NCBI GenBank assembly: GCA_021521415.1
Contig: JAIQDT010005783.1
Span: 62,001-126,000 of the forward strand
Length of the DNA stretch: 64,000 bases
Origin: Bidens hawaiensis
Taxonomy: Eukaryota > Streptophyta > Magnoliopsida > Asterales > Asteraceae
Reading direction: 5' to 3'
In this document: positions 33,358 through 43,765 of the stretch, piece by piece
How positions within the stretch are numbered: position 1 is the first letter of the stretch
Layout: each line of letters begins with the position of its first letter
Notes under the pieces: model-generated
Databases searched by the model: none
Told to the model about the DNA's origin: nothing
What the model saw: the letters and a program-made list of their open reading frames with translations, nothing else
Translations under genes and position numbers: made by a program

Positions 33358-33604
33358 CTTTTTGTCCCAATGTTTTTCATTTTAATTTATCAACATGATT
33401 TACTATCCGGAATTTTAAGAATGACGTTTATTGTGATAATTTGGAAGTTTGGTCATCTAAAAATTACTTTTGATTAAATAAAGATCCTAGAACAATTTCG
33501 GGATAAGCCCGGGTTACCTAAGAAAATAGTCGGGTTAAGCCCGAAGTCCTAACACATTGTGCTTAATGCACTTGATTACACATAAAAGCATAAAATTAAG
33601 TTTC

Positions 33605-33891
33605 CTAGAGTTCCCCGAAAGGGTCTCCTCCTCCGAATGGTCCTGGTGGTGGAAAATACGTGAAACCGAGAACTTGAAACTGGAGTTGCTCGTTGATGTC
33701 TCGGAGTTCCATTTTCATGTTTTCCACAAATTCGGTGAGTTGTAGAGACGCATCTCCGCAAGTAGATTCATTTCGGTGAGTTCTTTCACGAGTTCTTGAA
33801 GTTTCAAAAGAAGCTCGGTTTTGGAAACATGGCGGGCATCATTTCTAGGATGTCGGAAAACGGGAATTGCTTCATTCATCTCAGTTGGCAT
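33605..33891 (-). pseudogene. Small coiled-coil ORF a in the Athila-like element
   Basis: From ATG at 33891 the frame reads MPTEMNEAIPVFRHP and then a helical stretch (TELLLKLQELVKELTEMNLL), closing at 33715. A one-base shift near 33745 opens a continuing frame with VENMKMELRDINEQLQ and a Pro/Gly end (PPPGPFGGGDPFGEL) to TAG at 33605. The original protein was therefore about 95 residues, similar in size and helical character to ORF b. No family is recognised. A TATAAAAG box lies 65 bp upstream (33964-33957), with palindrome pairs above it. The whole cassette looks like a diverged duplicate of the ORF b cassette. Confidence 0.48.
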
Positions 33892-33956
33892 GCTAAATTT
33901 TCAGAGGTTTTTGGTTTGTTTTTGGTTTGTGCAAGGAATGCAATGACACAAGGTAC

Positions 33957-34127
33957 CTTTTATAACCAAACAGGAAACCAAGCACGGCACCGTTCTTATG
34001 GAAGCACGCCCCCGTGTTTTTAGTCTGACAATTCAGTTACAAACCAGTCTGACTGAGATTTTTGCAGCGTAGATGCCGGCCCGTATTTTTCGGCACGGGA
34101 CCGTGCTTTTGAGAGCACGCCCTCGTG
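33957..34127 (-). promoter_or_regulatory. Candidate promoter of ORF a: TATA box plus two palindrome pairs
   Basis: Palindromes CACGNNNNCGTG-like at 34116-34127 and 34094-34105 (22 bp apart), then 34005-34016 and 33983-33994 (22 bp apart). An 18-base gap follows, then TATAAAAG (33964-33957) on the minus strand. The pairs start 111 bp apart, as in the ORF b promoter (112 bp). Confidence 0.5.
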
Positions 34128-34232
34128 GTTTTTATGTTTTCTAAAAATAAATATCTTTTTTATTTTTTTAGGAGTTTACAAGGCCTAGTTTTGAGAAGGT
34201 CTTGGCCAGACCTTATTTCCTCACGTTCTTAA

Positions 34233-35656
34233 TCAAGAAGTTTGGAGGGTTAATACCTCCAACACTTCTTCGAGTGGACCGTCGATATATAGTTTTAATC
34301 GATATCCATTTACTTTGAACTTCTGACCGTTTGAATTTGAAATTTCGATGCTTCCATAGTCAAAAATTGTTTCCACTACGTATGGACCTAACCATCGGGA
34401 TTTCAGTTTTCCTGAGAAAAGACGTAAACGAGCGTTGTATAGCAGTACACGATCGCCGATTTTAAATTCTTTATTTCCTTTTAAATGAGCGTCGTGTATG
34501 CGTTTAGTCTTTTCTTTGTAGGACCAGGAATTTTCATAGGCCATTGTTCTTAGTTCCTCGAGCTCACGAATTTGATATTCCCAGTTTGCTCTGGCGGACG
34601 TTAGATCAAAGTTCACTGCTCTAAGGGCCCAGTAGGCTTTGTGTTTCAATTCTACTGGTAGATGACATGCCTTCTTGTAAACGAGCTTGAAGGGTTTCGT
34701 TCCTATGGGAGTTTTGTAGGCCGTCCTAAGGGCCCACAATGAGTCATCTAATTTTTCTGCCCAATTTTTGCGATTCATCCCCACACTTCTTTCCAGAATT
34801 CTCTTAATTCCTCGATTCGAGACTTCCACCTGTCCACTGGTCTGCGGGTGATATGGTGTTTCCAGGAGGTGGTGAACCCCATATCGTGCTAAGACCTTGT
34901 CCATCAGGGTGTTACAGAAGTGAGTACCTCTGTCACTGATGAGGGCTTTTGGTGTTCCGAATCTTAAGAACAACTTTTTCAGAAATCGTACAACTACTCG
35001 AGCATCGTAGTGGGAAGAGCTTGTGCTTCTACCCATTTAGATACGTAATCGATTGCTACAAGAATGTATTTGTTTCCGAATGAGTTAGGAAACGACCCCA
35101 TGAAATTTATTCTCCATACATCAAAGATTTCACAAATTTGAATGCCCTTTTGAGTCATCTCATTTTTTGATGAGATGTTCCCGGCTCTTTGACAAGCATC
35201 GCATGCTTGGATCAAAGTTTATGTATCTTTGTATATAGTGGGCCAGAAAAATCCTGCATCAAACACTTTTCTGACCGTGGTGGCGGTACCGTGGTGTCCG
35301 CCTGTTGGTCCTTCATGACATTGTTTGAGAATGTCTAAGGCCTCCTTGCCTGCTACGCACCTACGAATGACTTGATCCGCACCTATCCTAAATACGTATG
35401 GATCTTTCCATAAGTAAAACTTAAGATCGGAGAAGAATTTCTTTCGCTGTTGATGGGTAAGTCATTTTCTGAGAATCCTACAAGCTAAGTAATTTGCGAA
35501 GTCGGCATACCAAGGACTTTCGTCTTTTTCCTTTATTACATCTTGAATGTGCATGAGGACTTCATGTGGGAAATTATCATTGATAATTTCCTTATAAAGT
35601 TCTTCGGGGGTTGGACATTCTAAACGTGAAAGATGGTTTGCGGCTACATTTTTTGC
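34233..35656 (-). pseudogene. Athila-like element integrase
   Basis: Integrase is read in pieces. The zinc-binding part ([11 protein letters not shown], then CDACQRAGN) lies at about 35340-35170. The core begins [16 protein letters not shown], has the second Asp in ALISDRGTHF and the Glu in QVEVSNRGI. The first catalytic Asp expected in 'IDFMG' is Asn here. The C-terminal part (35036-34233) is well kept and ends in a chromodomain-free tail with FKIGDRVLLYNARL and SRWLGPYVV. Stops near 35656 and 35219 and a frame break near 35000 interrupt it. The enzyme would insert element DNA into chromosomes. Confidence 0.88.
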
Positions 35657-36823
35657 TCATTTCTTGTCTTTAACTTCGATATCGAATTCTTGGAGTAGTA
35701 GGATCCACCGGATGAGTCTAGGTTTGGCATCTTGTTTGTTGAATAGGTATCGTATTGCGGCATGATTGGTGTAAACTATGGTTTTGGAAAGAACTAGGTA
35801 TGATCTAAATTTTTCAAAGGCAAATACTACCGCTAGTAACTCTTTTTCTGTTGTGGTATAATTTCCTTGTGCATCGTTAAGAGTTTTACTGGCATAGTAA
35901 ATTGGGTGAAAGTGTTTTTCTTTGCGTTGTCCGAGTACGGCTCCAACTACAAAGTCGCTTGCATCGCACATGATTTCGAATGGAAGGGTCCAATCGGGTG
36001 TGGTCATGATTGGTGCATTGACAAGTTTGTCTTTTAATGTATTGAATGATTCAACACACTCCTCAGAGAAGACGAATGGTGCGTCTTTCCCTAGAAGTTT
36101 GGTCATAGGTCTTGAGATTTTTGAGAAGTCTGTTATGAAGCGGCGGTAGAAACCTGCGTGACCTAGAAAACTTCTAATGGCTTTGACTGAAGTTGGCTGC
36201 GGAAGTTTGGATATGGTTTCTATTTTAGCCCTATCAACTTCTAGTCCGTTTTGAGAAATCTTGTGTCCTAAAATGATGCCTTCCTTTACCATAAAGTGGC
36301 AATTTTCCCAGTTGAGAACTAGATTTACTTCTTCACACCTAGCTAACATTTTGTCTAGGTTTTTCAGGCAATGATCGAAAGAGTCTCCAAAGACTGAGAA
36401 GTCGTCTATGAAAACCTCCATAGAGTTTTCGATCATTTCATGAAAGATGGCTACCATGCAACGCTGGAAGGTGGCTGGAGCATTGCATAGGCCAAATGGA
36501 ATTCTTCGGTAAGCGAAGGTTCCGTATGGACATGTAAAAGTAGTTTTCTACTGATCTTCAGGAGCAATAGGAATCTGAAAGTATCCGGAAAATCCATCAA
36601 GAAAACAGTAGAACATTTTTCTAGACAATCGTTCGAGCATTTGGTCTATGAAAGGAAATGGAAAAAGTTCTTTTCTTGTGGCATCATTAAGCTTCCGGTA
36701 ATCAATGCAAACTCGCCAGCCTGTGATGGTTCTCATGGGTATTAGTTCGTCCTTCTCGTTCATTACGACCGTCATTCCTCCCTTCTTGGGTACTACCTGA
36801 ACGGGACTTACCCAAGGTGAGTC
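35657..36823 (-). pseudogene. Athila-like element reverse transcriptase and RNase H
   Basis: RT blocks: VQVVPKKGGMTVV, WRVCIDYRKLNDATRK, FYCFLDGFSGYFQIPI, then a TAG at about 36547 where relatives have a Glu codon, then [16 protein letters not shown] and the active site [13 protein letters not shown]. RNase H follows: [39 protein letters not shown], and [11 protein letters not shown], ending at a stop at 35657. FIDD/FMDD in place of YIDD is normal for Athila RTs. Another stop at about 36822 separates it from the protease part. The enzyme copies the element's RNA; this copy is dead. Confidence 0.9.
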
Positions 36824-38690
36824 TTAGATTGGGTAGATTAATCCGGCATCAAGCAGTTTGATTACTTCCTTCTTCACCACATCTTGCATGTTAGGATTGA
36901 GACGTCTTTGATGTTGGACCACGGGTTTGTAATCTTCTTCCATGAGAATTTTGTGAGTACAAAAGGAGGGACTGATGCCCTTGATATCCATGATCTTCCA
37001 TGCGATAGCCTTCTTATGGTTTTTGAGAACCTTAAGAAGTTCGTCTTTCTCTTCTTTGGAAAGGTAAGATGAAATAATTACAGGGAGTTGAGAGTCTTTT
37101 TCTAGAAAGGCGTATTCGAGATGGTTTGGTAGTTCTTTTAACTCTAAGGCTGCTGGTTCTTCAATTGATGGTTTTGATTTTTCATTATTTTCACTGATTT
37201 CACATATTATTTCTGATTCTTCTTGGTAATTGTTGTTGAGATTTTCGTTTTCTAAAATGGGTTTGTTGAGTGTTTTGTCTAAGACTTGTGTTTCTATGGG
37301 AGTATTAATGGAGGAATCTCGCATATAGCAACTTACGATGGAGTCTATGATGTCAACACAATATAAAGTGTCATCGTGTTGTTGCGGATATTGCATAGAT
37401 TTTCCTATGTCAAAAGTGATTGCCTCGTCATTGACCCTGAGAGTGAGTTTACCGGTGCAAACATCAATGATAGCCTTTGCGGTGGCTAAAAAGGGTCTAC
37501 CTAAAATTAGAGGTACACTTTTGTCTTCCTCCATGTCTAGAATCACAAAATCTACTAGGAAAACAAATTTGTCAATTTTGACAAGCATGTTTTCAACAAT
37601 GCCCCTAGGATATTTAACGGATCGGTCAGCTAACTGAATGCTCATGCGGGTGGGCTTTGGTTCTCTTATCCCTAGTTTTGCAAAAACCGCATAAGGCATT
37701 AAATTAATACTAGCTCCTAAGTCAGCCAGGGCATTGCTAACAAATAAATTTCCTATGAGACAAGGGATAGTAAAGCTCCCTGGATCGATCATCTTTGTTG
37801 GTAGCTTGCTTTGGAGGACAGCTGAACATTCTTCACTTAGGGTGACATGCGAGAGTTTCTCCAGCTTCCTTTTGTTTGTCAGCACTTCTTTTAGAAACTT
37901 GGCATATTTTGGCATCTGAGCAATAGCTTCGACAAAAGGGACGTTAATATGGAGTTGTTTGAAGAGTTCTAGAAACTTCCCATACTGGGCTTCCAATCGC
38001 TCCTGCTTCAGTCTTCCAGGGTATGGAATAGGTGGAACATAAGTTCGGACTGGCTCTTTAGGTTGGATTATGCTTGTTGGGGTCAGCCTTTCTTGCGTTT
38101 CATCAGGAGACTTCTTCTCCATAACTGGTTCTGAGGTTGGTGAGACAACAGTGGTCGTACCGCTTCGTAATGTAACGGCGTTAGCTGTTGCATTCGGGTT
38201 GGTGATTGTGTTGCTTGGAAGGGAGCCAGGTGGTCTTTCGGATAATTGTCGGGCAATTTGTCCGATTTGGGTTTCTAAGTTCTGAAGTGATGCTTGTTGA
38301 CTTTTGAGATCGGCTTCATGTTTTAATAATACTCCGCTGATATCAACAGCTCTTGAGTCGGCTTTCTTTTCTGCTTCATTTGTTTTGGTCATGAATTGGA
38401 TTAACATTTCTTCGATCTTTGAGTAGCTTGGGTTTTGATGGTTACTCGAGCTTTGGTCTTGGTGTTGAGTTTTAGGTTGGAAGGATTGATTCATCGGTCT
38501 CTTTTCGAATCCTGGTAGGGGTTGAGTGTTACCTCCGTCTTTCCAGCTGAAGTTTGGATGGTTTCTCCAACCTGGGTTGTAGTTATTGCTGAAAGCGTTG
38601 TTCTGTCGAGCGATGAAATCGACTTCTTCCATGGCCATAATGACTTGTTTACAGTCACTCGTCTTATGATTTCCTCCACAAGTGTCACAG
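36824..38690 (-). pseudogene. Athila-like element Gag C-terminus and protease
   Basis: The frame starts with a CCHC zinc knuckle (TCDTCGGNHKTSDC, upstream of the Met at 38638). A linker with LETQIGQIARQLSERPPG follows, then the MPKYAKFLKEVL block and the retropepsin-like active site LADLGASINLMP with PLILGRPFLATA downstream. DLGAS rather than DTGAS is usual in Athila. The C-terminal part (LEYAFLEKDSQLPVIIS, then HKAIAWKIMDIKGISPSFCTHKI) leads into RT. It ends at an in-frame stop where relatives read 'LIYPISDS'. The frame is offset from the upstream gag ORF by a shift near 38700-38760. Confidence 0.88.
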
Positions 38691-38759
38691 GTGAGTCTAT
38701 TTTTTGATAGCTCGGCTTGAAGTTGTTCAAATTTTTTAGAAAGAGCTTCAAGCTGTGCT

Positions 38760-39627
38760 GTGACAAGGGTGTTGGATCAACGTGGTGTATTCCTTTATGG
38801 GTAGGTGTAGATCTTGGTGGGTTGTAAGCGAAACTCTTCTTTGCGGCCTTCTCTAGGACTTCAAATGCTTCGTTAGGTGATTTGGATCCCAGGTCTCCAC
38901 CAGCGATCTGGTCGATGGCCTGTTTGTTTTGACTGGATTGTGCGTCAAATAAAGTTTGTACTTGTAACCATACGCTCAGTCCATGATGTGGGCATCTTCT
39001 TAAAAGACTTTTGTATCTTTCCCATGCTGCGTGTAACGATTCATCATCATCGGTCCGGAATCCGGTAATGCTGGCTCGGTATTTGGCAGTTTTGTCGGGC
39101 GGAAAATATTTGAGTAGAAACTGTTCAATCATCTGGTCCCAAGTGGTAATGGAACCAGAGGAAAGAGATTCTATCCATTCTAGGGCTTGGCCTCTTAGAG
39201 AGAAAGGAAAGAGTATAAGCTTGATTTGATCTTCTGAACAGTTTTGGATTTTAAAGGTTCCGCAGATTCGTAAGAATCGAGATATGTGAGAAAGAGGGTC
39301 TTCGTCGAGGAGACCATGAAATTGAATTGAATTTTCCACCATATGAATGGTGCTTGATTTGATTTCGAAATTTTCGGTGATTTCGGGTGGAGCCACTCCA
39401 TTGCCGTAGCCTTCAAGAGTTGGCTTGGCATACTGGCTCATGTTCGGCTCATTGTTCTGGGCCGCCATCATTTCTTCGGTTTGATTTTCTCCTGATGTGG
39501 TGGCATCTACTGATTCGTCTTTGATTGCTTCTGCGGTTTCTGTAGTCCGTTTACGAGTTCGTCGACGAAAGAGTCGTTCCGGTTCGGAAATTGGAGAAAC
39601 AAGCTCAGACTCAAAAGTAGAGGACAT
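38760..39627 (-). pseudogene. Athila-like element Gag N-terminal part
   Basis: From ATG at 39627 (MSSTFESELVSPISEPERLF), a basic region RRRTRKRTTE is followed by the retrotransposon Gag core: DEDPLSHISRFLRICGTF, FPFSLRGQALEWIESL, TWDQMIEQFLLKYFPP and HAAWERYKSLLRRCP. The frame is lost near 38760 before the zinc knuckle. Gag would package element RNA in cytoplasmic particles. The start lies about 285 bp downstream of the primer site. Confidence 0.88.
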
Positions 39628-39913
39628 ACATGGGACTAAATCAAAATTAAACACTAAAGCAAAAGTTATTCTAAAAGGTTAGTCTAGTATTAAACTACGA
39701 GTTATGCTACGCTATTTTTAACTAAACTAAACTAAGGTCTTAGTTAAGCTAGAGTAAAGTTAAGGTAAATAAAGGTAAAAAGTAGGCTAGCTGTAAAATT
39801 ATATTTTAGTATTTAGTAAAATTTAAAAATAAAGTGAAATAGAAGTTAAAAATTTGTACAACTATAAACAATTATTAAATTAAAACTTGGATTGTTCTTA
39901 GAAACGTACCGTG

Positions 39914-39931
39914 TCCCCGGCAACGGCGCTA
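39914..39931 (-). other. Primer binding site, tRNA-Asp type
   Basis: The plus strand reads TCCCCGGCAACGGCGCTA, which equals the 3' end of plant tRNA-Asp (CCCCGGCAACGGCGCCA) except for one base. It lies six bases inside the 5' LTR. tRNA-Asp priming is typical of Athila elements. Confidence 0.88.
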
Positions 39932-39937
39932 AAAACT

Positions 39938-41712
39938 TGATGCGTGTTGTGTAGCTTGTATAAAATATGATAGATTGGATATTTAGCTTTTGCGCAAGAT
40001 CGTGTTTTAAATTTATAAAAGTGATTTCTACAAATACTAAACACACACAAAATAGGCAAGTGTACCTATCGTATATGTAGAATAGTATTGGTAAGAACCA
40101 AGTATCGATCCGTGGACACAAAGGTTTCTAATAATAAATCGTTGTTTTACTTCAATCAGAGGTTTTAATCATTTTGAGGTTAATTTTTGAACTTTTTATA
40201 AAATATAAATACTTATATATATATATAATATATAGGTGACCAAGATAAGAGATTCTAAACGAGTTGTTAAATTATACGAAGGTTACCATCTAAGATCAAG
40301 AATCCACTCCATTTTAGCATTGATAATTAATATGTATACATGTGATAAACTTACCGTAGAAATATATGATAGATAACTCCTTAACCCAAAGTGAGCATCT
40401 TTGGCACTAAGGAGATGATATGCGCATTTTAAAGTCCACCCTTTCCTAATGTCATACCATCTCAATGATGTCAATTTAAGTTGGCAAGTAGTTTCGTTAA
40501 GTAGAAAGATTAGGATTGACTTCAATTTCTCGAATACCAATTCTAACAACTTCGGGTGATTGTAGTTCATCACACAACCTCCCTTGGTTGATTTAAGTAG
40601 GTTATGATTACACATTCCATTAACATATGGTTTCTTTAGCTAATTTGATATCCTAAGCAAAGCCATTTTCGGATTACCAAGGTTTAGAAAAATACACCAT
40701 AACTTATATCTCATCATTTCTAAGTACAATATAAGGATCCATGTTTCGATAATGTATCAAAGTATTTCTATCTTTCAAGAACATGAATCGATCATAAACG
40801 GTTGCCAAAGAGATTGACAACCACCAACTTTGAATTAGTGATTTAAGATGGTGAAACATTTCTCATCAAAAGATAATTGTAATATAACCATGTTCTTAAC
40901 TAGACTACATCACATGTCTTGATTAATTATCAAGTAAAACAAAGCTTCTTCATAGATTTTAGATGGTAAAAGGAGTTTAGCTCATAATGAGCATTATGAT
41001 GAACATTAAGATGATTGATAATAACAAATACATGATTAAACTTGGAACAATCTAACCAAATGTAGATGAATCCTTCTTCTTAATGATGGGGATGATGGTC
41101 GATGATGATGATGATTAGTGGTGATGACCTCCAAACCTTCAAACTCTTCACTAGATCTTCAAGGTGAGTGTTAGTGTGTGTTTTTATAAGAGAGAATCGG
41201 ATAGAAATCTTTTCAAGGCACACTTGATGAATGCAACATGAGCCACTATTTTTAGGCAATCTGGATGGTGAGGCACGGCCCCGTGTATTTTTATGACATG
41301 TGCCAGATTCGTTTTGTCTTTTGTGTGAGCTGGCAACGGCCCCGTGGTTAGCAGACACGGTCCCGTGCTTTTTAGTGACATGTGCTCAATTCTTCTTTGT
41401 CTTTTCTGCATTCCCGTCCACGGCCCCGTGCATGCTGAGCACGACCCCGTGCTTTTGTTCTCAGATTTTATCTTTTCTTGTTCCATAAGCATGGGGGCGT
41501 GTTTCTTGAGACATGGGGGCGTGTTTCTTTGTTTTCTTGTGTTTTCTTCTGTTTTTCTTCGTCTTTTTGCTTGTTTCTTCGTTTGAGGTTTGGTTTCACC
41601 TGAAATTACGTTTTATTATGATAAGTAGCCTTTTATGCTATGTTATTAGATAGAAATTGCAGTTTTTAGAGATTATTTGATGCTGAAAAGATGTATATTT
41701 CTATGTACATCA
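39938..41712 (-). repeat. 5' LTR of the Athila-like element
   Basis: 1775 bp with TGATG...CATCA ends. Paired GC palindromes start at 41274, 41335, 41356, 41419, 41440, 41490 and 41512. In minus sense they lie upstream of a TATAAAAA box at 41188-41181. The palindromes are therefore in U3. Confidence 0.93.
41272..41525 (-). promoter_or_regulatory. Palindrome array in U3 of the Athila-like 5' LTR
   Basis: CACGGCCCCGTG or one- to two-base variants occur singly or as pairs whose starts are 21-22 bp apart. The nearest is about 85 bp upstream of the TATA box. The same array is in the 3' LTR at 30357-30606. Confidence 0.6.
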
Positions 41713-41717
41713 GTTTA

Positions 41718-42129
41718 CATATATCGTGTTCCTTGTGGTCCGTTTCTTAATGATAATGAGACGCGAGCAAGGGGACCCCATATGGCTAACAACATGGATG
41801 ATCAAGTTAATAGTGTATTTGTACTTTAAGTATGAGATAATCAAGTTTAATTAATGTAATTTGATAATCTCTCTAATTTGTTTAGATGCGCTTGGGTAAT
41901 TTTGGGATATTTCATGGTTGGTTAGTTTTTGGTAATTAATGTAATTTGTGTAATTTATTTAGCTGTGCTTGGGTAATTGGTGTAATTTTGCGTTTATCGT
42001 GGCTGGGTAATTAATGTTATTTGAGTAAGGTGTGTAATTGGTGTAGATGTAGTTGATATTGTGTATTTTAATTTTAGTTTTCTAAAATATGATTTTGTTT
42101 TGTGTTTCATATGTGGTTTAACTTTGTGC
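41718..42129. other. Non-coding flank right of the Athila-like element
   Basis: The repeated phrase GCTTGGGTAATT occurs about three times (41889-42010). A short open stretch at 41730-41830 (GPFLNDNETRARGPHMANN) is not recognised. No gene is supported. Confidence 0.35.
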
Positions 42130-42526
42130 CTAACACTTGTTGGAAGCTCTTCTAGAAATGAGACGTGAATTGTCTCGATCAGAAATAATAGACAACAGTA
42201 CTCCATGCAAAGCAACGATGTTGTTCACATATATACGTGTTAATCTATCCATTGAGTATGACTCGTTAATGGGTAAAAGGTGTGCGGATTTTGTTAGTCT
42301 ATCCACAATGACCCAAATAGCATTATGTTGACGAGTAGTTTTCGAGAGTTTTGTGATGAAATCCATAGTTATCAATTCCCATTTCCAAACGGGGAGTTCG
42401 GGTTGCTGTAGCAATCCCGAGGGCTTTTGATGTTCAACTTTGACTTTCAAACACGTTAGACATTTTGCCACATGCAAAGTGATGTCCTTTGAAAACGGAA
42501 TGAAACTCTACAACCACTCGAAGTTG
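42130..42526 (-). pseudogene. Chromovirus-type Ty3/gypsy integrase fragment
   Basis: The minus-strand ORF reads HVAKCLTCLKVKVEHQKPSG, LLQQPELPVWKWELITMDFI, AIWVIVDRLTKSAHLLPI and HGVLLSIISDRD, then loses homology. These are the zinc-binding end and the first half of the integrase core (D in TMDFI, D in IISDRD) of Tekay/Del-type chromoviruses. The left side stops near 42130 and the right side ends at an inverted Athila-like LTR fragment, so it is a truncated insertion remnant. Confidence 0.85.
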
Positions 42527-43128
42527 TTAGGATTGGTATTTGAGAAATCGAAGTCAATCCTAATTGTTATGCTATACCAAACTGTTTGTCTACTTAAATT
42601 AACATTCTCGTGGTAGCATGACATTAGGAAATTGTGGACTTTAAAATGCGCATGCTACTTTTTTTATGTCATAGAATGTGTTCACTTAGAAATGAGAGAT
42701 TATTCTATCATTTATTATTAGGACAAGTTTATCACATGTTTATTTAATAATCATCGAGGAAGAATGGAGTGGATTTTTGATCTTAGATAGTAACCTTCGT
42801 ATATTTGAAACACTTATTTAGAATTTCTATTCTTGTCGCATATATATTATATATATAAGTAATTCAATTTTATAAAAAGTTATAAATCAACCTCAAAATT
42901 ATTAAAACTCTCCGATTGACTTAAAATGAAGATTCATTATTAGAGCATTTGTGTCCACGGTTCGATACTTGGTTCTTACCAATGCTATTCTGCATATACG
43001 ATATGTACACTTGCCTATTTGTGTGTGTTTAGTCTTAGTAGAAATCACTTTTATAAATTTAAAACACGATATTGTGCAAAAGCTAAATCTCCAATATCAT
43101 ATATTTTATAAGCACCACACGCACTGCA
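42527..43128 (+). repeat. Inverted, diverged fragment of the Athila-like LTR
   Basis: The reverse complement of this segment matches the first 600 or so bases of the LTR at 39938: TATCGTGTTTTAAATTTATA, GTATTGGTAAGAACCAAGTA and GGATTGACTTC. There are many substitutions. It ends near 43128 at the LTR terminus. Orientation is opposite to the complete element nearby, so it comes from an older independent insertion. Confidence 0.82.
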
Positions 43129-43765
43129 TTAGGGGAGGGAGGGGGTGGGGAGGTTGGAATCCAAATCACTTAGAAATATATATTTTCTTTTTCGGGGTAG
43201 AAAGACAATAATATGAAATCATAGCAATGTAGCATTTCAAGTTTTATTTTAATTAAAGTTATAAACAAATCATTATCCTTACAACCAACTGATGCTATTA
43301 AAATGAGGGAAATAAAAACTACCCCACTTGACAATTTTTTAATACAAAAATTGCTTTCAAGTATCAATGTAAATATTAGAAGAATCATACATTTGTTTTT
43401 GGTGTATTTAATTACAAAATATCATATTATAAAGATTGATGTAACCTTACTTTTTTTTCTTGTTTAAAATAGTGTTAAATTTAACATGGAACCAAATCTA
43501 TTTATACTACAAAAATTTAGATGGAAATCAACTAACTTTTCTTGAGTCTTATAAATTTAAAAATACAAAATCTTATTTTATACGGAAAACTTATTTGAAA
43601 GAGGATAAGTCTCTTATCTCTTAGTAGGATGTCATGTTAACCCAAGCAAATGATGTAAATATAGAAGTATCACGAGATTTTAGCCGTTAAAAAAATTCAA
43701 ACACCCTCTTAAGTTTTAATATAATTATATGGATATGGTAAGAAACCAAACCCATTGAAATTTTG
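43129..43765. other. AT-rich non-coding region
   Basis: A purine-rich run (GGGGAGGGAGGGGGTGGGGAGG, about 43132-43153) opens the region. Nothing coding is supported. Confidence 0.4.

Larger units (their letters stand above)
28977..41717 (-). mobile_element. Athila-like Ty3/gypsy retrotransposon with target duplication GTTTA
   Basis: Two LTRs, 28982-30795 and 39938-41712, bound a 9.1-kb interior read right to left. GTTTA lies at 28977-28981 and again at 41713-41717. A tRNA-Asp primer site, gag, protease, RT/RNase H and integrase follow in order. About 3.4 kb between integrase and the 3' LTR carries small ORFs, in the place where Athila elements have an env-like ORF. Protein blocks such as DLGASINLMP, PLILGRPFLATAKAIIDV and [13 protein letters not shown] fit the Athila group. 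The LTRs differ at roughly 20-25 positions plus the length of a (TA)n run, fewer per base than in the Tat element, so this is the younger insertion. Stops and frame breaks occur throughout pol. Confidence 0.93.

Noticed and set aside
41730..41830. 3' end of a transposase gene right of the Athila-like element
   Set aside because: A short open stretch with no motif I can recognise, interrupted upstream. The evidence is too weak to name it.
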